Assembly (NCBI GenBank): GCA_030035585.1
Contig: CM057469.1
Coordinates: 19,400,501 to 19,464,500 of the forward strand
Direction of reading: 5' to 3'
From: Dugong dugon
Lineage: Eukaryota; Chordata; Mammalia; Sirenia; Dugongidae
DNA length: 64,000 nucleotides
Shown here piece by piece: positions 13,214-63,114 of the stretch; position 1 is the stretch's first letter, and every line of letters starts with the position of its first letter. The notes beneath the pieces are model-generated. The model saw only the letters and a list, made by a program, of their open reading frames with translations, did no database searches and was not told the DNA's origin. The position numbers were made by a program, and so were the translations under genes.

Positions 13214-13278
13214 CTCCACACCGCCGAGCCGCAGCAGCTCAGCCACCATAGCAGCAGTAACACGCCCCCGGCCGACAT
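13214..13278 (-). CDS. CATSPERE: CATSPERE coding exon 1 (signal peptide), minus strand
   Basis: CatSper epsilon is a single-pass auxiliary subunit of the sperm flagellar CatSper calcium channel. On the minus strand an ATG at 13278-13276 opens a 65-bp exon reading MSAGGVLLLLWWLSCC, then GSAVW and two bases (AG) of an Arg codon, followed directly by a GTAGAG donor at 13213. The human protein, as I recall it, begins MSAREVAVLLLWLSCYGSAL then WR, with the Arg codon split at the same place. The hydrophobic core is a signal peptide. An in-frame TGA at 13290-13288 lies three codons upstream, so this is the first usable ATG; the context is gccATGt with G at -3. The exon sits in a CpG island upstream of and divergent from ADSS2, as in human 1q44, where the two genes are head to head. 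Later exons were not recognised and probably lie left of the window. Confidence 0.85.
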
Positions 13279-13426
13279 GGCGCCGGGTCAGCCTTGTCCA
13301 ACCGCCTGAACCGCACCCCTACCCGACCTCGCGCGCTCCTGGGCCGCGCAGGCGGAACCAGAGGTGCAGGGGCTTCCGTGTGCAGGTCCTGGGCAGCGGT
13401 TCCGCTTGTTCACCAGGGACAGAAAA

Positions 13427-13467
13427 TGTGTGCGTGTGCGTGTGCGTGTGCGCGTGCGCGTGCAAGC
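13427..13467. repeat. (GTGTGC)n-like simple repeat
   Basis: Alternating purine-pyrimidine tract of gtgtgc/gcgtgc units inside the CATSPERE CpG island, of Z-DNA-prone composition. Probably length-polymorphic. Confidence 0.8.
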
Positions 13468-13755
13468 GCGCACCAATCTCAGGACTTACTAGTGGCCTGA
13501 AAGTCGCTGGAATGCGAGGACGTAAATTGGCTTTTAGTAAAGGCAAAAATCAAATTGGTTGCCGCAGAGTCTATTCTGACTGAGGGCGCGAGGCGTGGGG
13601 GAGGGGGAAAATGGACATTTGCCCCCGGCGCAAGTACAAGGGGCCGCCAGACCCTGGCTGGGAATCACCCCCAACCCCGACCCCCGGGATCAAGCCCACC
13701 GCGCACCAACCCCAAGGTGAGATTTGCCCCTAGACACTGATTACTCTCGCTATGC

Positions 13756-13923
13756 CTTTGGCGACCCCACGTGTGTCAGAGTAGAACTGTGCTCCATAGA
13801 GTTTGTCAATGGCTGAGTTTTCAGAAGTAGATGGCAAAGGCCGAGGTGCCTCTGGGTGGACTGAACCTCCAATCTTTCACTTAGCAGCCAGCACCAACTG
13901 TTTGCACCACCCAGGGACTCCTC
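13756..13923 (-). mobile_element. AfroSINE (old variant), reverse orientation
   Basis: Tail gcgaccccacgtgtgtcaga to head gcaccacccagggactcct. It marks the right edge of the CATSPERE CpG island. Confidence 0.8.
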
Positions 13924-14091
13924 AGGAAGGGCAGAACTGCTTTTTTTGGAGTGAGATAGCAAACACGCCACGAAAAATCCGAGATGACTTAAGATGAAAC
14001 TTCAGTGTATCTTTCAGCCGAATCTTTGTTGTGACTGTATGTAATTACTGCAATAGCAAAAACATACCTGGTTTTCCAAGGACCAGCCATC

Positions 14092-14154
14092 AATAAACAC
14101 GCATTACTGTTCATTTGAATTTACTGTTCATTTGAACAGTAATGCATGCTTATT
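14092..14154. repeat. Inverted repeat: 22-bp arms, 19-bp spacer
   Basis: Arms 14092-14113 and 14133-14154 are complementary at 20/22. The spacer also repeats part of the arm (actgttcatttgaa occurs twice), suggesting a local inverted duplication. Intergenic, beside the CATSPERE CpG island. Confidence 0.8.
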
Positions 14155-14446
14155 GAGCACCTACTATATACGCAACACTAACTCATGCACTTGAGTACTC
14201 CATTAAGGGTGTATAATATCTTGGTAAAGCCAAGATAAACAAACATCAAAGTTACATCACATAGTATACTAATTTATCTGTTTACTTGTCTTCAGCTCAA
14301 ATAATTTGTGAATCTTTGAGGGCTGCAATTGCACCTTTATTCAACCTTGTGCCATCAGTGTCCAGCAGTCTTAGTCTGTAGTAGGTTCTCTATGTTTACT
14401 GACCTAATGAATCATTTTTTCATAGTAACAAGCTAAAATGTGCTAT

Positions 14447-14643
14447 ACCCATTGCTGTAAAGTCAATTCTGATTCATAATGACTACAGGACGGAATAGAA
14501 CTGCCCCAGAGGGTTTCTAAGGCTATAAATCTTTACAGAAGCAGACTGCCACATCTTTCTCCCACTGAGAGGCTGGTGGATTCAAACTGCCATGCTTTCA
14601 GTTAGCAGCCAAGCACTTAATCATTGCACCACCAGGATTCCTT
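14447..14643 (-). mobile_element. AfroSINE, reverse orientation, with target duplication
   Basis: Full element from tail to head (ttgcaccaccaggattcc). Flanked by the 13-bp direct repeat TAAAATGTGCTAT at 14434-14446 and 14644-14656. The right copy is also the left flank of the neighbouring RTE. Confidence 0.9.
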
Positions 14644-14656
14644 TAAAATGTGCTAT

Positions 14657-17499
14657 GTTGTTGTTGTTAGGTGCCCTAGAGTCGATTCTGACTCATAGCG
14701 ACCCTATGTACAACAGAACGAAACACTGCCGAGTACAGCGCCAAGCTCACAATCGTTATGCTTGAGCCCATTGTTGCAGTCACTGGGTCAATCCATCTTG
14801 TTGAAGGTCTTCCTCTTTTTTGCAAACCACCTAATTTACCAAGCATGATGCCCTTCTCCAGGGACTGGACCCTCCTGATAACATGTCCAAAGTACTTGAG
14901 ATGAAGTCTCCCCATCCTCACTTCCAAGGAGCATTTCAGCTATACTTCTTCCAAGACAGATTTGTTCGTTCTTCTGGCAGTCTATAGTATGTTCAGTATT
15001 CTTCTCCAACACCGTAATTCAAAGGCGTCAGTTCTTCAAGCTTCCTTATTCATTGTCCACTTTCACACGCATATGAGGCAATTGAAAACACCATGGCTTG
15101 AGTCAGGGGCACCTGAGTCTTCAAGGTGACATATTTGCCTTTTAACACTTCAGAGAGGCCTTTTTCAGCAGATTTGTCCAATGCAATATGTCATTTGTTT
15201 TCTTGACTGCTGCTTCCATGGGTGCTGATTGTGGGTCCAAGTAAAATGAAGTCCTTGACGATTTCAATATTTTCTCGATTTATCATGATGTTGCTGATTG
15301 GTCCAGCTGTGAGGATTTCTGTTTTCTTTACGTTGAGGTGTCATCCATACTGAAGGCTGTAATCTTTTATCGTCATTAGTAAGTGCTTCAAGTCCTCTTC
15401 ACTTTCAACAAGCTTATTGTAGGTTGTTAATGTGTCTTCCTACAATTCTGAAGCCGCATTCTTCTTCATATAGTCCAGCTTCTTGGATTATTTGCTCAGC
15501 ATACAGATTGAATAAGTAGGGTGAAAGCATATGACCCTGACACACACCTTTCCTGACTTTAAACCACACAGTAGCCCCTTGTTCTGTTTAAACGGATGCC
15601 TCTTTATCTATGTACAGGTTTCTCATGAGCACAATTAAGTGTTCTGGAATTCCAATTCTTCACAATGTTATCCATAATTTGTTATGATCCACACAATTGA
15701 ATGCCTTTGCATAGTCAATAAAACACAGGTAAACATCTTTCTGGTATTCTCTGCTTTCAGCCATGATCCATCTGACATCAGCAATGTTATCCCGCATTCC
15801 ACGTCCTCTTCTGAATCTGGCTTGAATCCTTGTTGATGTACTGCTACAACCAGTTTTGAATAATTTGAGCATAATTTTACTTGTGTATGATATTAATGAT
15901 ATTGTTCTATAATTTCCACATTCTGTTGGATCACCTTTCTTTGGAATGGGCACAAATACGGATATCTTCTAGTAAGTTGGCCAGGCAGCTGTCCTCCAAA
16001 TTTCTTGGCAGAGATGAGTGAGCACCTCCAGCATTGTATCCTTTTGTTGAAATATCTCAATTGGTATTCTGTCAGTTCCTGGAGACTTGTTTTTTGCCAA
16101 TGCCTTCAGTGCAGTTTTGACTCCTTCCTTCAGTACCATTGGTTCTTGATCATATGCTATCTCCTGAAATGGCTGGACGTCAACCAATTCTTTTTGGTAC
16201 AATGACTGTGTATTCTTTCCATCTTCTTTTGGTGCCTCCTGCATCATTCCATATTTTCCCCATAGAATGCTTCAATATTGCAATTCAAAGCTTGAATTTT
16301 TTCTTCAGCTCTTTCAGCTTGAGAAATGCCTAGTGTGTTCTGCCCTTTTGGTTTTCTAACTCCAGATCTTTGCACATTTTCTTAAAATACTTTACTTTGT
16401 CTTCTCAGGCCACCCTTAGCAATCTTCTGTTCACCTCTTTTACTTCATCATTTCTTCCTTTTGCTTTAGCTACTGTACGTTCAAGAGCAAGTTTCAAAGT
16501 CTTTTCTGACATCCTTTTTGGTCTTTTCTTCCTTTCCTGTCTTTTTAATGACCTCTTGCTTTCTTCATGTATGATGTCCTTGATGTCATTCCACAAATTG
16601 TCTGATCTTCGGTTATTGTCATTCAATGTGTCAGATCTATTCTTGAGGTAATCTCTAAATTCAGGTGGGATATACTGAAGGTCATATTTTGGCTCTCGTG
16701 GACTTGCTCTAATTTTTTTCAGCTTCAATTTGAATGAGCACATGAGCAATTGATGGTCTGTTCCGCAGTCAGCCCCCAGCCTTTTTCTGACTGATGATAT
16801 TGAGCTTCTCCATTGTCTCTTTCTACAGATGGATTTGATTCCTTTGTATTCCATCTGGTGAGGTTCACGTGTATAGTTGCCGTGTATGTTGTTGAAAACA
16901 GGTATTTGCAGTGAATAAGTCATTTGTCTTACAAAATTCTATCATGCCATCTCCGGTGTCATTTCTATCACCAAGGCCATATTTTCCAACTGCTGATCCT
17001 TCTTGTTTGTTTCCAACTTTTGAATTCCAATCACCAGTAATTATCAGTGCATCTTGATTGCATGTTTGATCAATTTGAGACTGCAGAAGTGGGTAAAAAT
17101 CTTCAATTTCTTTATCTTTAGCCTTAGTGGTTGCTGTGTAAATTTGAATAATAGTCATATTAACTGGCTTCCTTTTAGGTGCACATTACAGTCGACTCTA
17201 CTTTGACGAGGCAGCTCTTCCACAGTCATATTTTGAGTGCCTTCGAACCTGAGGGGCTCATTTTCTGGCATTATATCATACAATGTTCCTCTACTATTCG
17301 TAAGTTTTTCACTGGCCAATTTTTTCAAAGGTAGACTGCCAGGTCCTCCTTCCTAGTCTGTCTTAGTCTGGAAGCTCCACTGAAACCTGTCCACTAAGGG
17401 TGACCCTGCTGGTATTTGAAATATCAGTGTGGCAAAGCTTCCAGTATCACAGGAACGCACAAGCCACCACGATACGACAAACTGACAGACACGTGGCAG
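14657..17499 (-). mobile_element. RTE-clade LINE (afrotherian RTE/BovB-like), minus strand, near full length
   Basis: Minus-strand translations, in element order: AP-endonuclease piece (GDWNSKVGN, then GDRNDTGDGMIEFCKTNDLF, 17158-16865), a linker (16923-16405), the pre-RT region (16247-15969), and reverse transcriptase with MPIPKKGDPTECGNYRTISL and a YAKAFNCVDH block (15953-15660). The C-terminal RRGRPSTRWID block is at about 14800. Several frameshifts and a loss at the endonuclease N-terminus make it inactive. The 5' end (about 17499) and the 3' end, a gttgttgtt-flanked tail at 14657, are both present, and a 12-bp duplication AAAATGTGCTAT flanks it (14645-14656, 17500-17511). It lies in the CATSPERE-ADSS2 intergenic region. 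Confidence 0.88.
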
Positions 17500-17511
17500 A
17501 AAATGTGCTAT

Positions 17512-18212
17512 AGGGACTGTTAATGAATAATGCCACAGCGTATACGTGATTTGGGAGACATTACATATATTAGGATTCTATTCCCTTTTTTTTTTCCCCT
17601 TAAGCAACCTTCATCAGAATTCGATGTTATACTTAATTTGTGTTGTAGCTGAAAAAGCACTGGATCAAGTAAGTACTCTGAAATCTAGGTGCAACTGAAA
17701 CTCTATAAGGAGTGGAATGTATACAGTAAGGGCATGGGCTCTGGACTGACTGCCTAGGTACCAATTCAGGCCTCATTAGAGCAAGTTATCTCACTTTTTA
17801 AACCCCCAGAATCCTGTGAGATAAGGAAAAGATTGTACCACCTACCTCATTTGGTTGTGGGGATTAAAAAAATCTAAGTGTTTTACAGTATCTGGCATAT
17901 TCGTAAATTCACTCTTCCTCTCTGAGTCTCTGCTACTGTGTAAAATGAGGGGGGTTAGGACTCTAGATGATCTCTAGATTTTCAGGTCTAATATCCTCTA
18001 CCTTATTGCCCTACTCGAGTTTGCTCTTTTGGATCCCTGTTTCCATCTCTGCTCTCACTTCTAGATCTTTACTTTCCAATTCTAAATCTGTATTTTCCAA
18101 TTTACTTTTCCAAATATACTTTCCTATCTGTATTTTGAAATTCCCCCCTTTGCGTTTTGTACACGCTACCTCATTCCTTAACAAAAACAAAAAAAAATTT
18201 TTTTTCATTAAA
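17512..18212. other. Intergenic DNA between the RTE and the ADSS2 CpG island
   Basis: AT-rich. About 18020-18110 contains several tcttttccaattctaaatct-like pyrimidine-rich repeats. Apart from a short frame of no recognised family, nothing gene-like was seen. Confidence 0.5.
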
Positions 18213-18725
18213 AACGAACGCTTTCAGAGACGGAAGCCCGCAGATGGCAAACTCTATGGCACCAGAACACACACTTCAGCCCAGAGCGTTGCATGCCGGG
18301 AGTTGTAGTCCGACATTCTAATTCGCACCGCCGCGCCTCTCTAGTTTGAAAAGCGGAAGGGCGGGTAGGCGGGGCGTTAGGGAATATGAAGCGCGCTCGA
18401 AGCTCCGCCCCTGCTCCCACGCGCTCGCGGGGTTCTTCCTAGAGCGCGGTCTCGGATCCCGGGTGGCGGCGGTTGCCGCCACCAGGGCCTCTTCCTCCGG
18501 GCGGTGCTGCCAGGGATGGCCTGCGCGGGGCAGTGATGGTCCCCCACTGAGTCGACTGAGGCGGACAGCGGGGCGGGGCCTGGCTGGCGGGTGGCGGTCC
18601 TGTCGGGGGGCGGGGCCGGCCTCTGGATCTTTCCTCCTCCGCATGTGGCTCGCCGCTGCAGAGCGGTTCAGTTCCCGCACTCTAGCCAGGCGTCTCTTTT
18701 GGGTTCTCCTCGCGTCGCTGGAACC
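18213..18725 (+). promoter_or_regulatory. ADSS2: ADSS2 promoter and 5' UTR (TATA-less, CpG island)
   Basis: Sharp shift from AT-rich intergenic DNA to GC-rich sequence about 0.5 kb before the ADSS2 ATG. Seen here: a ZNF143/STAF-type element at 18291-18309, an ETS-like cggaag at about 18352, and GC boxes (ggggcgggg) at about 18570 and 18607. No TATA box is placed convincingly. This architecture fits a housekeeping gene. The transcription start cannot be fixed from sequence alone; the 5' UTR probably begins within about 150 bp of the ATG. Confidence 0.7.
18291..18309 (-). promoter_or_regulatory. ZNF143/STAF-type binding site
   Basis: GCATGCCGGGAGTTGTAGT is, on the minus strand, ACTACAACTCCCGGCATGC, a nearly exact match to the known ZNF143 consensus (ACTACAAnTCCCrgmATGC). 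It lies about 420 bp before the ADSS2 ATG and is typical of TATA-less, often divergent, promoters. Confidence 0.75.
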
Positions 18726-56969
<38,244 letters not shown>

Positions 56970-57431
56970 GTATTCTTTCTTTGGCTGTGCATATAGAATA
57001 GCATAAAGTGAATATATTAGAGCAGTTTCATAATATTCTTCTTTTGTAGTTCATGGCATATAGCCAAACACTGGGTAAAGCCTTGTGAATAGTGCAAGTA
57101 TGTTGACTTATTCTTAGCATTTGTTTCATAGCTGCTGTGCATCGGTGCTGGGTCACAGCAAGCATGTGCTCAAAACTCAAAATAGGAAAGAAGAAACATG
57201 GCACGTCTGAGCCTTGCTATGCCACCTTTATATTCACACTGAATCTCATCTTCTTTATATTGACACTCACTTCCATGTAGGCATTCTTTCCTTCCTTTGG
57301 AAAGGTTGGGTAGCAGAAAAGAGCCTAGCTGGTAGTGGTAAGCAGGCTCTCGATCCATTTACCAATCTTCCTTTCCTTCAAGCCACGCACATTATTTTCT
57401 CTGACATTTATCCTGTGTCGGAAGTGGATGG

Positions 57432-57601
57432 AGGAAACCCTGGTGGCATAGTGGTTAAGAGCTACGGCTGCTAGCCAAAAGGTCAGCAGTTCGAATCCAC
57501 CAGGCGCTCCTTGGAAACTCTATGGGGCAGTTCTACTCTGTCCTGTAGGGTCGCTATGAGTCGGAATTGACTCCACGGCAATGGGTTTGGTCTTTTTTTT
57601 A
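57432..57601 (+). mobile_element. AfroSINE (short, young type) in ADSS2 intron 11
   Basis: Close to the family consensus: aaaccctggtggcatagtgg, gttcgaatccaccaggcgct, gtcgctatgagtcggaattg. It keeps B-box-like gttcgaatcc. Flanks AAGTGGATGG (57422-57431) and AAGTGGGTGG (57602-57611). Confidence 0.92.
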
Positions 57602-57747
57602 AAGTGGGTGGATGTAGGGTGACTTCCTACTTGAGGCAGTGTGTGTTTTCAGACCTAGGTGTAGTTATATGATTTCTTCACTTACTCAAATTTCCACACT
57701 TCCAGCTTCCAAAAATGGGGACTGTTCATTTGTCTTATCATCCTATA

Positions 57748-57828
57748 CCAAAACCAAACCAAACCCGTTGCCTTTGAGTTTCCAAGGGGTGGCTGACCTT
57801 TTGGTTAGCAGCCAAGCTCTTCACCACT
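57748..57828 (-). mobile_element. AfroSINE with internal deletion, reverse orientation
   Basis: Tail (aaaccaaacccgttgccttt) fused directly to the head-side block (ggctgaccttttggttagca); the central part is missing. Confidence 0.7.
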
Positions 57829-59167
57829 ATTCCGTACTGAGAATATCACACATGAAGGGAAATTGACTAGTTTAATGAAACCTGGTAGGCTTGTAGGTTT
57901 TGTGACTTGCTATTGAGGAACAGTTCTTGGAAAATTGAGGATAGCTACAAATTCTTCAAAAGTATACATGTATTATTTTTCCTTTTCCTTTACCAAAAAA
58001 AGGTATCTATTGACATGGTAGAATACTATTTACTTGAAAAACTTATTTCAATATGTTGTTTCCTGATACTTAATCCTACTTCCAAAACTATTTCAAAAAT
58101 TGGTAAACCCAAGCAGCAAAGAGAATAGTCTAATCAAATATAATGACTGTTAACATGTAGCAGGATCTACCATAGAGAACAGTACAGTGAATTCCTTTAA
58201 TTAAAATATTAAAAGCTAAAAAAAACAGAAAAAACTTGTCAGTTTTCTTTAGTTTCTTTTTAAATCTGTGTTAGCTGTTTTAGGTCACGTTCCCCTTGAA
58301 AAGACTCTTAAGAGGGAAATTTGCATCCAGAAAGTTTATTGGGGAATATTCTCAGAAACATCACTTGCGAAGGTAGAAGGAGTAGTTGTCATGAAGTGTA
58401 GCCAATCCCATGGGGAGCTGCAGACCTAGGATGAGCCTTTATAGTTAAACTAAATTGAGGCAAGTGGCCAGGACTTTGTATCTCCCATCAGCTAGTCATT
58501 GAATGAGGGCAGTTCCTAGGGAGGGACTGAGCTATGAGTCATTAGCATGCAGTACTCCCTGCAGGCTTACAGCTGGGGAATGAGTGCCTCTGCCTTAAAG
58601 AGGGCAATCTGTGCACTGCACCACAGTGTTTAGTATGGTTCACTCCTGTGCTGTTTGGATTACTTAAATTGTAAAATAAGTTGCCCCCCATTTGGGAATA
58701 GTTCCTGCAGGATTCCAGTTGGTCTCTTTCCTAGGGGAAATTATAAGAGGACGGTTAGTAGTGTAAATTACAGCCCCTGCTGCAGCTATCAAAGTGGAAT
58801 ATAGAAGCAAGAGTCCCATTAAACTTTGAGCTAAGACTCCACCTTGTTGTATTGGGTTTTATGTGCCAAAGCCAGCAGGAAAAAGAAAGAATTCATCATT
58901 GTGGCCAGGGTAGTTGAACCTGATCATCATGAGGAGGTAGGGCTATTGTTAAATAGTGTGGGTGGGAAAGAATACGACTGGCAATCAGCTAGTACATTGG
59001 GTACCTTCTGGGGACCTGTCCTCTCAGACACTGATTTCCATGTGTAAAAACTGGTTCAGGGCCAGAAATCGGGCAAGTGGTCACTACTTTTTATTGGGTT
59101 GACTGTCCTAAGACCCTGATAATCCATCCTTGATTTATTTTGTTTAATACCCTTGTTGGCCCCCTAT

Positions 59168-59298
59168 CATGGAAGAAAGATGTGGCAGTCTGCTTTAGTA
59201 AAGATTTACAGCCTTAGGAACCCTATAGGACAGTTCTACTCTGTCCTATAGGGTTGCTATGAGTCAAAATCGACCCAACAGCTGTGGGTTTGTTTTGG
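59168..59298 (+). mobile_element. AfroSINE, 5'-truncated
   Basis: Starts in the agatgtggcagtctgctt block and ends aaatcgacccaacagctgtg. It lies immediately before a second copy. Confidence 0.85.
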
Positions 59299-59320
59299 TC
59301 TTCTGGGTTTGGCTGCTTAT

Positions 59321-59517
59321 GGAGCCCTGGTGGTCCAGTGGTTAAGCACTAGGCTGCTAACTGAAAGGTTGATGATTCAAACTCACCAGCCGCTCTGGGA
59401 GAGAGATGTGGCAGTCTGCTTCCATAAAGATTACAGCCTTGGAAACCCTATGGGGCAGTTCTACGCCATCCTATAGGGTCACTATAAGTTGGAATTGACT
59501 TGATGGCAACAGGTTTT
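59321..59517 (+). mobile_element. AfroSINE (long type)
   Basis: Complete: ggagccctggtggtccagtg to aattgacttgatggcaacag. Flanks TTTGGCTGCTTAT (59308-59320) and TTTGGCTGCCTAT (59518-59530), 12/13. Confidence 0.9.
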
Positions 59518-59859
59518 TTTGGCTGCCTATCTTGCTACTGTCTCTGTATCTCTTTGATAATCAGGCCCTCTTGGCTGCTACTCTGACTTTGCCGCTCATA
59601 ATGATAATTCACCTTGCTTCTGAAAGTTAAGTGCTATCACCTGACCTTTATTATTTGGGGATCCTATTATCCCCATTGCTATCAGGTATCTCAGTCCTGT
59701 AACAACTTCTCCTTTCATCAGCCCTGGGGTTTAGAGGGTAACATCACTGAGCTTTTCAGCAATATTGATGCCTTTTCATGGTTGTAGTTCTTACCATTTT
59801 GGTAAAGAGTTCCTTCTTGATGCCCCCATGTTGATTTGTCAGCTAGTGGGTTTTCTGAC

Positions 59860-61200
59860 CATAAATAGTTTCTCATTCTCATTTTGGAAGTATTAGACTT
59901 TTTTATATCGTCCCACAAGTCCTTGAAATTCTATTCATTTTCCTTCATTGTTTCTCTTTGTTCTTCAGACTGATTAATTTCTTTCTTTTCCTCATCTCTA
60001 ATATGCTCTTAAACCCATCTGGTGAATTTTTCGTTTCAGTATTGTGCTTTTCAGTTTTAGAATTTCCATTTGGTTCTTTCCTGTAGTTTCTGTTTCTCTG
60101 CTGAGATTCCCTGTGTCTTTACTCATTACGACCAAATTTTCTTTTAATTCTTCCAGGATTTTTATACTAGCTGCTTTAAAGTCATTATCTGTTAAGTCCA
60201 ACATCTGGACCATCTCCAATATGCTTTTATTGGCTATGCTTTTCCTTAACTGTGGATCACATATTCCTGTTTCTATGTCTAATGACTTTAGATTGAATAT
60301 TGGACATTGTAAATATGTTCTAGAGACATGGATTCTCTTTTCTTTTTCTGAAGAATGTTGGTTTTTATTTTACGGGACAGTTGAATTACTGGCTAATCAT
60401 CTTGAATGATAGAACTTGATTTAATGTTTTGTTAATGTTAATGTAGTTCTGTGGAAAATTCAAGATGTTTCCCCACACCCTTCTCTTTCTTAACCTAATG
60501 TTAGTCAGTCTCTAAATTCTGTCTCCCCTGTGGATCTTGGTAGACCTTAGTTTTAGACTTTGTTATGAAGGGGTGTGTGTGGGGATGGGGGAGTCTAGAG
60601 TAAGTCTTACTCTAGGGTATGGTTTTTACTCATTAGGAACAGCCTCTCTGTTGTCTTGGCTGAGTGCCAGGGGAGTTAACAAAGTGTTCAGGTGGTCTCT
60701 CCAATTTAGCAGCACTGCAGCTCCAATGTACCCTGTCCCTTCCCTTCCACCAGCACTGCCTGACTTCTAGAGTCTTTGTTCCACTCTCAACCATGTGGCA
60801 GTAGCTGTCTGGTAACTGCAGTGGTCCCGTTCTTTTCATGTACAATCCAGCCCTTAGCCATGGCCTTCCTGTGACACCTGGCACTGCTGATTCTGGCTGC
60901 TTCAGCTTCCCTGAACTCTGATAACTGCCACCTCGGGTCAGTGGGGCCACTGCTGTCTGCTCAGATTTCAGTGTCCTGAGCCGTGGTCAGGAAATTATCC
61001 CCAGGCCAAAAGAGAGTTGAGTGGTTTCGGGACTTTTCATGTGTTTCCTTTCTCTCAACAACTGCAGTTTTATGCTTCCTGTTGTTCACTGCCTGAAAAG
61101 AGTTGTCATACACTTCGTTCAGTTTTACAGTCATTTACACCGTGAGCGCTAGTCTGGAATCATGTACTCCATGAGAGCTGGAAATGGAAGCCCCACTGAG
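59860..61200 (-). mobile_element. Old L1M-type 5' region, antisense
   Basis: Resembles the 5' region of ancient L1M elements on the minus strand (segments such as tctctgctgagattccctgt and gtccaacatctggaccatct). No coding capacity. Confidence 0.5.
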
Positions 61201-62104
61201 TCACTTGATTGCTTTTTCTGCCATCTTCCACAGCAGTTCTGGCATTTCTGTTTAGTGTGGCTCATCACTTTCACAAAGCTTTCAAGAACATTCCTATAGC
61301 ATGTTTTCATTATCTCTCAGGGTCCTTGCCAGAATGTTAAATTCTTTATCATGAATCATGGGAGAGAACTCCCATATCAATATTTCTCTTATTCAACTTT
61401 ATGTTCCACCACTCCTTCCCCTCCTTGACCAGCACCCTCAGATCCAGTTCCTTACATTTGCTCTTCCTACTTGTGTGTGTTGGCTCCATCCTGCAGATTC
61501 TTCAGGGTATAGTCCCTTTCCTCCCTTAGCTGACCCAGTGCTTCCTTGGCCAACTTACGTTATGACTTGACCCTTGATATTTTTTGCTGGCCAGTAGGGG
61601 AGGTAGAATAGATCCTGAGAGGAAAACACAGTGCCTTGTAAGGCAGAGGCCTCTGCATAATCTTTAAGCAAGGGAAAGCCTTAACCTTTAACAGAAAGCA
61701 GTGGGCCGTTCTGCAGGTCCGGAGAGTTCCACAAATCTAGGGATTCAGGATTTTCAAGTGTATCAACCCAGATGTCCCCATCCAAAGTCTTCGGGTCCCA
61801 CTCTTGACTACGCAGGGCTCTGGCCTCGTCATAGCAAACATGCTGGGCTTGAGAAGTCAATTTTACTGTGGATTCTGCTTTTGTGTGATTGAGTCCTGCA
61901 TCTGGTCCTCGGATTTTTTTCTGCCCTTTGCTGTAGAAGACTCATCTAACTTTCATTCAGCCCTCTTTCACAGTATGCCTTAAACTGATGATTAATCACC
62001 CTCAGGCTTTCATTGTCTTTCTAATTCATGATTGGAATTCATCAAGAGCCATCCAATTCCATTGTTTGATTGTCCTTATTTCTCAATGCCTAAGATACTG
62101 CCAG

Positions 62105-62303
62105 AGTACCTGGGTGGTGCAAACTGTTAGTATACTCAGCTGCTAACTGAAAGGTTGGAAGTTCAGATCCACCCAGAGGCACCTTGGAAGAAAAGTCTGG
62201 AAGTCTACCTCCAAAAATTCAGCCATCGAAAACCCTACACGGTTCTTCTCTGACACACATAGGGTCGCCATGAGTCAGAATCGACTTGGCAGCAACTGAT
62301 GGT
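62105..62303 (+). mobile_element. AfroSINE (old variant)
   Basis: Head agagtacctgggtggtgcaa, tail gccatgagtcagaatcgact. Flanks TAAGATACTGCCAG (62091-62104) and TAAGATATTGTCAG (62304-62317), 12/14. Confidence 0.88.
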
Positions 62304-63114
62304 TAAGATATTGTCAGTGCTTTACTTTCCACCAGAACGGCATCTCAGTTCACTACTCATGAAGGTTTTAACAGTTTGACAGCATGCCAGTGCCTATCCA
62401 TACTCTACCTATTTCCACCTGGAAATGGCCAGTGGTCCAGCTCCAGAATTCCCTTTTAAAGAACCTTCTTCCTCAGACCACTTCTGGCCCAACGGTTTTA
62501 GGTTGCATTTCCTGGGAAACTGACTCTAATAGGGAGATTTGCAGACAGGAATATGGTTTGTGAGTGCCCTGAGCATCTGTGAGGAAGTGAGCGAAGCAGA
62601 ATTAGAAAGAGGAAGAAATTGAGCTACAGTGTAGTTACAAAAAAAGCCCTCAGCTGAGCCCATGGGGAGGAGCTCTGGAAGCCAAATGGCCTTTCAGAGT
62701 TGTTCTGAATTAAGTGTCCAGGTGCTTTATATCCCTACATCGACATTGGGCGTGGGCTCTCTTCAGTGGAGGGCAATTCTGGGCTAGGTTCTGCACTGTG
62801 AGTGATCAGCAGGCATACTCCCAGCAACTGAAGGAATGAGTGAGTCCTGAAGAGGGAAATCTGGGACCATATACCATAAACCCACTGTACTGTCTCTAGT
62901 CAAAGGAACTGTTGTTAATTATAGTTTATTTTTAATTTCTCTTTGGGGTACAGAGGAAATGATTAGGCAAAATAATGAAGAAAATTTCCAGCTGTGCTTT
63001 TTGTACACAGCCACAAAAACAATAGATTTCTTAGATGAAAGCAGGTATTCAAGCCTTTCTGTGAAGTTGGTACCATCATAGAGTTCCCCCATTCCTAATC
63101 CATAGTATAGAATC

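Larger units (their letters stand above)
12905..13745 (-). promoter_or_regulatory. CATSPERE: CpG island and probable promoter/5' UTR of CATSPERE
   Basis: GC- and CpG-rich block in an otherwise AT-rich region, centred on the CATSPERE start codon. The minus-strand 5' UTR/promoter would be the right half, 13279 to about 13740. It contains a TG/CG simple repeat (about 13427-13467). No TATA box is evident. The long open frames on both strands here are a by-product of base composition. Confidence 0.65.

Noticed and set aside
15660-17158. Minus-strand frames as a viral polymerase
   Set aside because: The reverse transcriptase and endonuclease blocks are RTE-LINE type, with no retroviral gag, protease or integrase.
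18591-18725. In-frame N-terminal extension of ADSS2 from a GTG
   Set aside because: It needs a non-AUG start, lies in GC-rich 5' UTR/promoter sequence and does not resemble known ADSS2 N-termini.
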